DNA of 20,889 nt, from positions 1 through 20,889 of the forward strand of contig JALRJJ010000102.1 in assembly GCA_023255095.1 (NCBI GenBank). Direction: 5' to 3'. The stretch comes from a bacterium (GTDB lineage: Bacteria > Fidelibacterota > Marinisomatia > Marinisomatales > Marinisomataceae). The position numbers and the translations under genes were made by a program. Under the pieces are notes generated by a model that had not been told where the DNA came from, searched no databases, and was given only the letters and a program-made list of their open reading frames with translations. Positions 8,424 to 16,692 of the stretch are shown here, piece after piece (positions within the stretch are counted from its first letter, which is position 1; each line of letters opens with the position of its first letter).

Positions 8424-9260
8424 CTACCTTCCATCATTATAACCTTCATACTGATCCATCATATTGTTCAATCCATATAAATTACTTACTCTTAAAAGAA
8501 TCGAACTAGGAAGAATTGCTCTAAGAAGTGTTGCTTGATTCATAATCCAAGGAATTTTTGGAGAATGGAATCCATATCGAATTGCGCGATTAATTATAAC
8601 CTTTGCTACAGTATATGGAGACTTTATTCCTGGAGATAAAAGATTACCTAAAAAATTGAGTTTTGTTCCTGCAAAGAGACCTTTAACTAAAAAATTAGGG
8701 TGAATAGAAGAAAATTTTACTCCTTTTCTATTCATTTTATACGCCTCCAAACGTAAAGATTCTGTGAGTCCAGCTACCGCCCATTTTGTCGCTGCATAAA
8801 CAGCTAGTTTAGGAGCTCCAATCAATGAAGATGCTGACGAAATATTAATTATATGTCCAAAATTTCTTTCAAGCATCTCTGGCATAAATGCTCTAATTGT
8901 GTAGATCATTGATGTAAAGTTTATTTGAATCATTTTTTCTAATTCTTCATCACTTCTATCTAACATATAACCAGTATAAACTGTACCTGCATTATTGATT
9001 AGAATATCAACAGTTCCAATAGCTTCATTCACTTTTTTAGCAGTTTGATATACTTCATTTGAATTTGATACATCACATTGAAAAGTTGAAAAATTTTTAA
9101 ATCCTAATTCGTTGAGTTTGATGGAAGCTTTTTGAAGATTTTCCAAGTCAATATCCCACATTATAACATGAGCACCTTTTTTTAAAAGAAGATGAGAAGT
9201 AGCAAAACCAATTCCAATTGCTGCTCCTGTCACTAATACTTTTCTATCTTTAAGATTCAT
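8424..9260 (-). CDS. Classical short-chain dehydrogenase/reductase
   Basis: The 278-residue protein has all classical SDR elements: TGAAIGIG (residues 11-18) for the dinucleotide, an acidic residue at the end of strand 2 (WDID, D36-D38) favouring NAD(H), NNAG at 89-92, and the catalytic S142-Y155-K159. The C-terminal part, with FSSIHPNFLVKGLF and an extended tail, resembles membrane-associated retinol/17-beta-hydroxysteroid dehydrogenase-like SDRs. The substrate is unknown. No SD precedes the ATG. It is the first gene of a three-gene minus-strand run with the FKBP and propeller lipoproteins. Confidence 0.9.
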   Translation of the reverse strand: MNLKDRKVLVTGAAIGIGFATSHLLLKKGAHVIMWDIDLENLQKASIKLNELGFKNFSTFQCDVSNSNEVYQTAKKVNEAIGTVDILINNAGTVYTGYMLDRSDEELEKMIQINFTSMIYTIRAFMPEMLERNFGHIINISSASSLIGAPKLAVYAATKWAVAGLTESLRLEAYKMNRKGVKFSSIHPNFLVKGLFAGTKLNFLGNLLSPGIKSPYTVAKVIINRAIRYGFHSPKIPWIMNQATLLRAILPSSILLRVSNLYGLNNMMDQYEGYNDGR

Positions 9261-9298
9261 TTAAAAATTTAACAAATTTAAAATGATTAGTTACCGAT

Positions 9299-9332
9299 AA
9301 AAAAGAGGGTGAATAAAAAATTATTCACCCTC
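9299..9332 (-). terminator. Intrinsic terminator of the TonB-dependent receptor gene
   Basis: Read on the minus strand, a 12-bp perfect stem (9332-9321 with 9316-9305, core GAGGGTGAATAA) has a 4-nt loop. It is followed directly by six T (9304-9299). It lies 32 nt past the receptor stop and separates that gene from the SDR-FKBP-propeller run. Confidence 0.9.
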
Positions 9333-9364
9333 ATATTATTTTGATAGATTTGTTTTAAATGCGA

Positions 9365-12300
9365 TTAGAAAGAAATACGAACTCCTATTTGCATTCTCCA
9401 ACGAGAAAACTCGCTAAAATCATCAACAAATGTTTTTTCGACTCCGTTAAAGCTGAATACTGGCTCGCCAGCTGCGTTCCAACTGTCTAGAGTTAAAGGA
9501 GAAAGAGCTAAAGGATTAGCAATTTTTCTTACTCCCCATTCAGAGTTAAGTAGATTAGCAAGATTCATTATATCAAAACTTACTTCAACTTTTCTTTCTG
9601 AAAGCAAAAATTCATTGTTTATTTTTAAATCTATATTATTAAACCATGGATTGAGAAGACCATTTCTTTTAGCAATTTTACCTCTATTTTCTGAAAGATA
9701 TGGATCTTGTTCAATAAAGGTATTTAGTGCAGACCATTGTGTCGGATCAGTAAGATTAATATCTCCTTGATCTCTTGGAATATAAATCAAGTCATTTCCT
9801 CCAAATCCGTCACCATTTACATCCCCAGAATAGATATGAGAATATCTATTTCCACCAGAATAAATAAATGGATTACCTTCTCCAATTTCAAGAAATAATC
9901 CTAAAGTTGTAGCTCTAGAATCGTTCCATTCATGTCGATATGTAGCAGAACCAATTATACGGTGCTTCATACCAAACTGAGAAGGAGCTAAACCTGGTTT
10001 GTTTGGGTCTCCTTGGACTGGTTGACTTGAATATAACACTGATGCAATCTCTGTTGATTGAAGATTGTTTTCTGCATTTAAATATGTGTATGAAGTACTC
10101 CATTTCACCCCTTTATAATCTCCTCTTAATTGAGCAGAGAGAGTCAAACTAGAACCTTCATCTATATTATCAATAACATAAACACCCTCACCTGATCCAG
10201 GATAAAAAGAATTTAATTCAGCACTTCCAACGCCACCATAATATGGTCTACCATCAGATAGCTGACGAACCGGAGTAACTAAATCAGCATTTCTCATATA
10301 AATTGCATTCTTGTCTGTGCTGTGAATTAATTCTAATGTTCCCAATAAACCGTTTGATAATTTCTTATCAATGGCAAGATTCAAAGTCTGAACTTGAGGC
10401 CACTTAAAATCTGAAACCATAGCATTTACATCATAAGTTTGTTGCAAGATAGAGATTTCACCTTCATAAACCTTTCTTCCGCTACCATCATCAGTTACAT
10501 GGTCAGGATTCCAAGTTGCATCTCCAACAGCATACAAATTGGGGTTATTGCCTGGATTAGAGAAAATATTCCCTATCCAAACGAAAGGAAGTCTGCCAGT
10601 AAAAACCCCAAAACCTCCGCGAAGTTGCATTGATCTATCATCGTTTGAATAGTTAAATCCTACTCGAGGAGAATAGAGAGCTTTTGCATCAGGTAATTTA
10701 TCCTGCTCTAATACTTCTGGACGATCATTCTCGTCCAACAAAGTAAGACCTTCAAGGAAGGGGTTGTCGACTGGTTTATTATTATATTTAGGAATATCAA
10801 CACGTACTCCTGCAGTTACATTCAAATTAGAATTAACTGCAAATTTGTCTTGGATATAATAAGACATTTGAGAAACATCTATTTTCTCTCCCTTATATGG
10901 ACCACTTCCTACCATTCCATAAAAATCGGATTGATTTTCATTGTTTGGACTGGTTGAGTCTAGAAAAGCATCAATTGATGAAAAGGTTGTTCCACCTAAA
11001 AATTGAGCCCAAGACGCATCCAAGAAGAAAACACCATTTCTGAAAATATTAAATGAGTTAAAGAATTTAAAATTTTCATAATTAAATCCAGCAGTAATGG
11101 CATGTTGTCCAGAATAATAGGTTAAGCTATTTGAAACCTGTAGAACGTCCTGATCCAAAATATTATGAATTGAAAAAGGTTCGTGTCCAGCGGTAGTATA
11201 TGTAACCCCCGCTTCTCCGATTTCAATTGTAGGGAATGGTTCACTAAAAGGCGCACGATAATCTCTAAAAATATTTTTACTTATAAAGAATCGATTAGCC
11301 ATATTGGAACCAATCATGCTATTTGTTTCTAAGGCATATGAAGTCAGTTCATTATTGATTTCATACCCTGAATTTCTAAATGGTAAACTGGATGCATTAG
11401 GACCTCTACCAGTATTATTATAACTTAACACAAATGGGTGAGGATGTAAATCGCGCGAGGCATCCAGAGTATTCATTCTAAATGACAAGTTATTTTTCTC
11501 ATCAATATTCCAATCAAGCTTTGCAAGCATTTTAACATTATCAGTATTATGATTATAATCTTGATATGGACCTGTATCATAATTGTATTCGCTTTTCAAT
11601 CTTGCAGAGATAGTATCCATTACTGAACTTGAAACTCTTGAAGTTCCATCTGCCCTATAGTTTGAACCCGGATCAGCGCGATGCTCATTTTCAAAATTAA
11701 CAAAAAAGAAAAGTTTATTTTTAATGATAGGACCACTTACTGATACACCTGATTGACTATATTGTAAAGATGGGCTTGAGAATACTTTTTGAGAACCAAC
11801 CTTATTTCCTATTAGGTTTTCATTTCTCGTGTAAGTATATATTGATGATTTAAATTCATTAGTACCACTTTTTGTAACAGTATTAATTCCAGCACCAGTA
11901 AATCCTCCTTCACGAACATCAAAAGGAGCTATTGATACCTGAACTTGTTCTACAGCATCAAGAGATACTGGCTCTGAATTAGTTTGACCTCCTGGGGCTG
12001 GATCATCAAGACCGAACGGATTATTAAAATAAGATCCATCTAGAGAAATGCTATTATATAACCAGTTTCTTCCTCCAAAACTGAAATTACCATCACTTCT
12101 AGGGTCTAGACGAGTAAGGTCGCGAGTACTTCTTTTAATTGAAGGCAGAACTCCAACTTGATCAGAGCCAACATAAGTAGCAGCACCCGTTCTATTTCCA
12201 TTCATCACATCATCGATTTCTCCTATCACATCTACTCCACTTAAAGAAATAGAGTCAACTTGAAGAGAGAAATTCAACATTGAAGATGAACCGAGACTTA

Positions 12301-12586
12301 ATGTTAAATTTGATTCTGTCTCATTTTGATAGCCTATATAAGAAACAGTCACTGAATATGGTCCTCCAACCTTCATATTGGGGATATTATAGTATCCACC
12401 ATCTCTTGAAATTGCACCATAAGTAGTTCCTGTAGGCTCATGAACAGCAATGATATTTGCTCCTTCTAAAGCTGAATTAGAACTATCAGATATATTTCCC
12501 GAAAGCTCTGCGGTAGTGATACCTTGAGCGATTAAGACTGAAAAAATTGAAACAAGAACCATGAAACGATTTATGTTTTTTTTCAT
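9365..12586 (-). CDS. Oar-like TonB-dependent outer-membrane receptor
   Basis: This 1073-residue outer-membrane protein starts with a signal peptide (about residues 1-20, MKKN then a hydrophobic stretch ending AQG). Residues about 26-113 are a CarboxypepD_reg-like beta-sandwich (LSGNISDSSNSALEGANI, YYNIPNMKVGGPY). A plug region follows (about 130-245), with FGGRNWLYNSISLDG, VEQVQVSIAPFDVREGGFTGAGINTVTKSGTN. The rest is a large beta-barrel ending WRMQIGVRISF, with the C-terminal aromatic expected for BAM insertion. This layout matches Oar/OmpA-related receptors of FCB bacteria and myxobacteria, which take up or secrete large substrates. The ligand is unknown. No SusD-like partner or TonB/ExbBD gene is nearby. 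A fair SD (AAGGA, 5 nt before ATG) is present. Confidence 0.92.
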   Translation of the reverse strand: MKKNINRFMVLVSIFSVLIAQGITTAELSGNISDSSNSALEGANIIAVHEPTGTTYGAISRDGGYYNIPNMKVGGPYSVTVSYIGYQNETESNLTLSLGSSSMLNFSLQVDSISLSGVDVIGEIDDVMNGNRTGAATYVGSDQVGVLPSIKRSTRDLTRLDPRSDGNFSFGGRNWLYNSISLDGSYFNNPFGLDDPAPGGQTNSEPVSLDAVEQVQVSIAPFDVREGGFTGAGINTVTKSGTNEFKSSIYTYTRNENLIGNKVGSQKVFSSPSLQYSQSGVSVSGPIIKNKLFFFVNFENEHRADPGSNYRADGTSRVSSSVMDTISARLKSEYNYDTGPYQDYNHNTDNVKMLAKLDWNIDEKNNLSFRMNTLDASRDLHPHPFVLSYNNTGRGPNASSLPFRNSGYEINNELTSYALETNSMIGSNMANRFFISKNIFRDYRAPFSEPFPTIEIGEAGVTYTTAGHEPFSIHNILDQDVLQVSNSLTYYSGQHAITAGFNYENFKFFNSFNIFRNGVFFLDASWAQFLGGTTFSSIDAFLDSTSPNNENQSDFYGMVGSGPYKGEKIDVSQMSYYIQDKFAVNSNLNVTAGVRVDIPKYNNKPVDNPFLEGLTLLDENDRPEVLEQDKLPDAKALYSPRVGFNYSNDDRSMQLRGGFGVFTGRLPFVWIGNIFSNPGNNPNLYAVGDATWNPDHVTDDGSGRKVYEGEISILQQTYDVNAMVSDFKWPQVQTLNLAIDKKLSNGLLGTLELIHSTDKNAIYMRNADLVTPVRQLSDGRPYYGGVGSAELNSFYPGSGEGVYVIDNIDEGSSLTLSAQLRGDYKGVKWSTSYTYLNAENNLQSTEIASVLYSSQPVQGDPNKPGLAPSQFGMKHRIIGSATYRHEWNDSRATTLGLFLEIGEGNPFIYSGGNRYSHIYSGDVNGDGFGGNDLIYIPRDQGDINLTDPTQWSALNTFIEQDPYLSENRGKIAKRNGLLNPWFNNIDLKINNEFLLSERKVEVSFDIMNLANLLNSEWGVRKIANPLALSPLTLDSWNAAGEPVFSFNGVEKTFVDDFSEFSRWRMQIGVRISF

Positions 12587-12627
12587 AATTTTCCTTGGTT
12601 GATTTAATGGGATATTCCAATTTAATA

Positions 12628-12673
12628 TTTTATTTTATTAAAATAATTATTTTTTATTTTATTAAAATAATTA
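12628..12673. repeat. Tandem 22-bp AT repeat containing twin 17-bp palindromes
   Basis: Bases 12628-12649 are repeated exactly at 12652-12673 (24-bp period). Each copy contains the perfect palindrome TTATTTTATTAAAATAA (12630-12646 and 12654-12670). It fills the 106-bp space between the PiT-like gene stop and the receptor start. It could be a double operator for the receptor gene or AT-rich spacer DNA. There is no GC stem, so it is a poor terminator. Confidence 0.6.
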
Positions 12674-12692
12674 AGGTAATTAACTGATTTAT

Positions 12693-13628
12693 TTAATTGT
12701 TAAAGTACTGAATCGTGATAATGAGCGCTACTGATACAGTGATACCTATTACCAATCTAAGAAAATCACGACCAATCATTGGAAAAACTTTTTTAATACG
12801 ACCCTTTTTGGTCATAAAAGAAGAATGTAGAGCTAGTTCTCTGCCTGCTAATAAACCGACAAAAACAAATGTAGTTGACATTGGGATATTATTATAAATT
12901 TTAAAATAAAGAAGTAAAAAAGCATAAACTAAATCAATGATTGTCGCACTTCTTACAAACTTAGTACTTGTCTTTTCAATGACCAAATTTTGGATCTTAC
13001 CTCCGCCGGATTTGAAAACATATCCCAACATAATAACAAAGAAAAGTATAATCATTAATACAGCATTTAAAGAAATTTGACGAGGTAAAAAAACAGCAAT
13101 ATTAGAAAAATCCTGCTGTAACCACATAGTCCATAAGAAGCCTGTCGAGATCCATTGGGCAATTCTCCATTTAGTATCGGAAGCAGCCGGTTTTTTACTT
13201 TCATCAATAAATCGTGAAAGTAATGACCACAAAACATATGAAACAATAGCTGCAACAGCATACCCCACAATACTTTTGATTAACATTTTTTGAACAACTA
13301 ATGAAGATGCAAAAGCTGATAAAACAAGAAAAGAGGTGGAAACTGGAATTCCATTTCGTGTCAGAATTATCAAGCTAATTGGGGCAAGTAAATGCCAAAA
13401 GTTAGGTTCAATATAAGGGATGCTGCTTAATCTTCCATGGCTTAGATCACCAGAAAAATATCCATGCAACATAGTGAGTGCCAAAATTAAAGAAGCAAAA
13501 ATCCATAGAAAATACCAAGGAATAATTTTATTGGAATTAATCCAAGTTCCAAGCGTTTGAAGAGAATCATTAGCGACTACTGAGTATCCTGCTAAAATAA
13601 AACCAAGAACTGTATAAATTTCAAGCAT
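12693..13628 (-). CDS. PiT-like (inorganic phosphate transporter-related) membrane protein
   Basis: The 311 residues form about nine or ten membrane helices. Two half-repeats show the features of the PiT phosphate permease family: an N-terminal VVANDSLQTLGTW, reminiscent of the GANDVANSMGT signature, and two copies of a P-[VM]-S-T motif (GIPVSTSFLVLSAFA and NIPMSTTFVFVGLLAG). The sequence is otherwise divergent and shorter than typical PiT proteins of 400 residues or more. Transport of phosphate or another anion is an inference. The start lies 46 bp downstream of tRNA-Asn on the same strand, with no clear SD. No GC-rich terminator follows it. Confidence 0.6.
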   Translation of the reverse strand: MLEIYTVLGFILAGYSVVANDSLQTLGTWINSNKIIPWYFLWIFASLILALTMLHGYFSGDLSHGRLSSIPYIEPNFWHLLAPISLIILTRNGIPVSTSFLVLSAFASSLVVQKMLIKSIVGYAVAAIVSYVLWSLLSRFIDESKKPAASDTKWRIAQWISTGFLWTMWLQQDFSNIAVFLPRQISLNAVLMIILFFVIMLGYVFKSGGGKIQNLVIEKTSTKFVRSATIIDLVYAFLLLYFKIYNNIPMSTTFVFVGLLAGRELALHSSFMTKKGRIKKVFPMIGRDFLRLVIGITVSVALIITIQYFNN

Positions 13629-13674
13629 ATCTATAAATCTTGATTATGAAGAAGTAATTTTACCATTTTTTTCG

Positions 13675-13747
13675 CTCCGGAGGAGAGACTCGAACTCCCG
13701 ACCTGGTGATTAACAGTCACTCGCTCTACCAACTGAGCTACTCCGGA
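13675..13747 (-). tRNA. tRNA-Asn (anticodon GTT)
   Basis: The 73-nt minus-strand cloverleaf has acceptor TCCGGAG/CTCCGGA, D stem GCTC/GAGC, loop CTGTTAA giving anticodon GTT, T arm GGGAG-TTCGAGT-CTCTC and discriminator G. The anticodon stem AGTGA/TCACC has one outer A-C mismatch (27-43). CCA is not encoded. It lies between two same-strand protein genes, 46 bp from each. Confidence 0.95.
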
Positions 13748-13793
13748 ATTTGTGTTGGAATTTTTTATTTTATTATTGAAAAAACAAGAAATA

Positions 13794-15650
13794 TTATCCC
13801 TCAAGCTCAATAAAGATTTTTCTATTAAAGTCAAATTGAGCATGATCGTGGACTTCTTGTGAAATTAAAATTTTATCTGAATCTGAAACTTTTCCAAGAA
13901 TAGCATGGGTTGATTTTAATCCACCTAAATACCAGCGCGTATCGGATATATAAATAATATCTCCTATTTCCCCTTTTAATTGATTAGAATACTTTTCAGG
14001 AAGACAAACAGTTTTACCCTCTAGTTTATCATCAATTTCCATCAAACTAGCACTGAATCTAATTTCAGATCCTTTATTGGAATTAACTTTTGAACCTTTA
14101 AAATATTCTTGACCATCTCTAATTGTCCAAAGAGTTAATCCTTTAATTTTTGAATAATCGATTGGTTTTTTTGATAAAAAAGTAACTACGATTGCTATTG
14201 AACTACACGCCACCATATTGTAAAGAGCCTTGATATAAGAATATGGTCTATCTGCGATGTATTCTGTTCCATGAGCGAAAGGCGTAATCAATTCATAAGG
14301 ATACATTTCTCCAAGGACTATAAAAATAGAGCCCAATACAAAAGTCATAATAGCAGCTCGTGAAGAGAATCTTTGCCAGAAGATTCCAAAGAAAATTACA
14401 GTAACCATGGGAGGAGTGACAATAGCATGAAAAGCACCATGAGCTTCATAAATAGTGCCATATTGAGAAAAAATAAATGCAGCTTGAATCCCAATAAAAG
14501 TAACAAATGCAGAAGTAAACATCGAAATTCTGAGTTTAGTTTTTTCGGATGGATTCTTAGCCAGTGGAGTGTAAACATCATTTACTGCTACAGCCGCTGA
14601 CGCATTAATTTGAGAGTCAAGACTTGACATTAAGGCAGCAACAACTGATGCAACTAAAAATGCAAAAATCGGTTCTGAATTTGCTACCAAAGATCCAACA
14701 ATTGTAAAAATCCCATTGGGGTTTGTACTTTCAGCAATAACATCTGGAAAAGCATTGGCAATAGCTCTTCCAATCCAACCAGAATTAGAAACAGCTAGAG
14801 TACCAATAGGAAGAAATACTAAAACGTTCATCATTGTAGCTCTTCTTGCATGGGCTACAGATCTTGAAGCTAGGAACCTCATAATTACTGCCTGATTCAT
14901 AAATGCAAATCCGACTGATCCAACCACTCCGTCCTGCCAGAAAATTCCTACAAAATTAAAATCAGGTGGAGAATTAAAATCTGCTAAGGGTAATTTGTTC
15001 GTTAATGAAAGACTGTCCCAAAATAAATCAAACCCTCCTAGGTAGCTTATACCAAGTCCAAAAATAAGAAGGCCGGCAAATAGGAGTATTACACCTTGCA
15101 AGAAATCTGTAAAAATTATGGCTGTTTGACCTCCTAAAGAAACATAAGTTCCAGAAATAATAGCGACAATAATAATAATGGTTTGGATTTGCCATCCTAA
15201 AATTGGTTGTAATAAATTTGCTAATGCTAATAGACCAATTCCAATATAACCGATTAAATAGAGCAGCATTGTAAAAGTTGATAAATTTCTTACAGTAGAA
15301 TTGAATCTTCTTTCAAAATATTCAGGAATAGAATTGACCTTCATATAGTAAATAATTGGTATCCAACCAAAAAGCAATAATGGCATAAAGAACCAATCGT
15401 TCATGTAAGTCATTGTTGAAGAAAATCCATATTCGAAACCTTTGGCTGCATATTTGGCAAAGCTATGGCTACCAACCCCAGTAGCTAACATTGACATACC
15501 AATTAACCACCATGAAAATCTTCTTCCACCAAAGAAAAAATCTTCTGTGGATTTATTATTTCTCGCGAAAAATAATCCTGCTCCTAATACTAAAAATACA
15601 TATAGGCATAAAATTCCCCAAAATAGGCCAGTTGTTGGGATTACGTTCAT
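13794..15650 (-). CDS. Sodium/solute symporter (SSS family) with C-terminal soluble extension
   Basis: The 618-residue permease carries the SSS/SGLT fold: TEDFFFGGRRFSWWLIGMSMLATGVG in TM1-2 (shown here as a region, about residues 34-60), NSIPEYFERRFN near residue 107, and ALMSSLDSQINASAAVAVNDVY (about residues 340-360) with the serines of the Na2 sodium site. About 13 helices end near residue 500. The final ~116 residues are soluble and beta-rich in appearance (KTVCLPEKYSNQL, GDIIYISDTRWYLGGLKS). The substrate (sugar, amino acid or carboxylate) cannot be told. The start overlaps the preceding 93-residue membrane protein by 4 bp (ATGA), which suggests a stoichiometric partner. Confidence 0.9.
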   Translation of the reverse strand: MNVIPTTGLFWGILCLYVFLVLGAGLFFARNNKSTEDFFFGGRRFSWWLIGMSMLATGVGSHSFAKYAAKGFEYGFSSTMTYMNDWFFMPLLLFGWIPIIYYMKVNSIPEYFERRFNSTVRNLSTFTMLLYLIGYIGIGLLALANLLQPILGWQIQTIIIIVAIISGTYVSLGGQTAIIFTDFLQGVILLFAGLLIFGLGISYLGGFDLFWDSLSLTNKLPLADFNSPPDFNFVGIFWQDGVVGSVGFAFMNQAVIMRFLASRSVAHARRATMMNVLVFLPIGTLAVSNSGWIGRAIANAFPDVIAESTNPNGIFTIVGSLVANSEPIFAFLVASVVAALMSSLDSQINASAAVAVNDVYTPLAKNPSEKTKLRISMFTSAFVTFIGIQAAFIFSQYGTIYEAHGAFHAIVTPPMVTVIFFGIFWQRFSSRAAIMTFVLGSIFIVLGEMYPYELITPFAHGTEYIADRPYSYIKALYNMVACSSIAIVVTFLSKKPIDYSKIKGLTLWTIRDGQEYFKGSKVNSNKGSEIRFSASLMEIDDKLEGKTVCLPEKYSNQLKGEIGDIIYISDTRWYLGGLKSTHAILGKVSDSDKILISQEVHDHAQFDFNRKIFIELEG

Positions 15651-15928
15651 TGAATTTTCTTACTTAAGATTGATACGTTTATTAAATAGAAAAGAAGAAT
15701 TAAAAAATAATAATTGCCTTGATTTTCTAATGCAGCTAGTGTCATAAAGAGATGGATAGAGGCAACATAAATAAAACCCCAAATAAGTATGATAATCCAC
15801 TTTCTGTATTTTACCCAAAAATCATCGCCATAAGCTTTAAAAACCGCGTAAAGGCCCCCACCAAAAATAATTAGACCAAAAAAATATTGATACAAATATG
15901 GAAGCCAAGAATGCGAGAATAAATCCAT
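15647..15928 (-). CDS. Small membrane protein coupled to the SSS symporter
   Basis: I do not recognise a named family. The 93 residues contain three likely membrane segments (about residues 10-30, 43-63 and 70-88) with short basic loops (VKYRK, SKKIQ). It overlaps the HIT-family stop by 1 nt (TAATG) and the symporter start by 4 nt (ATGA). It is therefore translated just before the symporter on one mRNA. Some sodium/solute symporters are known to come with small membrane partners (for example the DUF485 and DUF997 families), and this may be an analogue. I see no sequence signature tying it to those families. Confidence 0.72.
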   Translation of the reverse strand: MDLFSHSWLPYLYQYFFGLIIFGGGLYAVFKAYGDDFWVKYRKWIIILIWGFIYVASIHLFMTLAALENQGNYYFLILLFYLINVSILSKKIQ

Positions 15929-16425
15929 TATCTTAATTTATTAAATAAAGGCTTAAGTATGCTATAAGTATCTGATAAACTTTGATGAATTACTCTAGTA
16001 TTTCCAACTACTGGCATGAAAGAGGTATCAGATTTCCACCTCGGAACAACATGAAAGTGCAAATGTTGATCAATAGAAGCACCAGATCCATATCCAGTAT
16101 TGGCTCCTAAGTTAAATCCATCACAGTTTAAAATTTCTTTCAGAATTTTTACGGATTCTTTGGATAAAGAAATTATTTCATGCAATTCTTTATCCTCAAG
16201 TAAATCAATACTATTCACTTCCCTAAATGGTACTATCATTAAATGTCCATTATTATAGGGATAGCGATTCATAATAATAAAAGAATATTCCCCTCGAAAA
16301 AGAATCAAATTTTCTTCATCGTTATTCGCATTTGGTAAATCAGTGAATATTTTTTGAGAAGAATTTTTATTTTCAACATATTCCATTTTCCATGGAGCCC
16401 AAAGTCTTTGTTTATTGGATTCCAT
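15928..16425 (-). CDS. HIT-family hydrolase/nucleotidyltransferase (Ap4A phosphorylase-like)
   Basis: This 165-residue cytoplasmic protein of the histidine-triad superfamily has the catalytic triad HLHFHVV (H121, H123, H125). LWAPWKMEYV at residues 8-17 is the characteristic opening of the bacterial Ap4A phosphorylase-like branch. MNRYPYNNGHLMIVPFREV and NLGANTGYGSGASIDQ complete the nucleotide-binding fold. Members cleave dinucleoside polyphosphates or nucleoside phosphoramidates. The CxxC zinc motif often found near the N-terminus is absent. It overlaps its neighbours by 1 nt on each side (TAATG twice). Confidence 0.92.
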   Translation of the reverse strand: MESNKQRLWAPWKMEYVENKNSSQKIFTDLPNANNDEENLILFRGEYSFIIMNRYPYNNGHLMIVPFREVNSIDLLEDKELHEIISLSKESVKILKEILNCDGFNLGANTGYGSGASIDQHLHFHVVPRWKSDTSFMPVVGNTRVIHQSLSDTYSILKPLFNKLR

Positions 16426-16691
16426 TATGAATAATTCTCTAAGAATTTACGGATTCGAGGCTTAAGATAAATTTTTTCTAAATCAAAATTATTGTAGTAA
16501 GTCACAAGAATGTGAATTTTTTGTTCAAGAGGGTGATGCTTATTAAGAACAACATAATTTTTAGTTTCAAGTAAGCAGTGGTCTCCTGAAAAATTTCCTT
16601 TATCATGGATTACTCTAAAATCGAATTTGTCAGATAGATCAATGAGATCTTGAAAAATTTGTTTCTGGAAAATATTTTTTTTTGATTTCAA
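16425..16691 (-). CDS. Conserved-looking small protein, unknown function
   Basis: No family is recognised with certainty. The 88 residues are mixed alpha/beta, cytoplasmic, with no signal or membrane segment. The central part FRVIHDKGNFSGDHCLLETKNYVVLNKHHPLEQKIHILV, and the end EKIYLKPRIRKFLE, look like a small conserved domain that I associate loosely with short hypothetical proteins of FCB bacteria. The only usable start is TTG at 16691, one base after the stop of the nucleotidylyltransferase gene. No in-frame ATG exists. The stop overlaps the HIT gene start by 1 nt. Its place inside a tightly coupled run is the best evidence that it is translated. Confidence 0.7.
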   Translation of the reverse strand: MKSKKNIFQKQIFQDLIDLSDKFDFRVIHDKGNFSGDHCLLETKNYVVLNKHHPLEQKIHILVTYYNNFDLEKIYLKPRIRKFLENYS

Positions 16692-16692
16692 T

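Noticed and set aside
10439..10633. 64-codon plus-strand ORF antisense to the TonB receptor
   Set aside because: It lies wholly opposite a well-supported barrel-coding region and has no SD or recognisable protein features.
13631..13843. 70-codon minus-strand ORF containing GVAQLVERVTVNHQVG
   Set aside because: It is a reading frame through tRNA-Asn; the peptide is the well-known spurious translation of a tRNA gene.
15442..15747. 101-codon plus-strand ORF antisense to the SSS symporter start
   Set aside because: It spans the antisense of two overlapping real genes; composition and lack of motifs fit a shadow frame.
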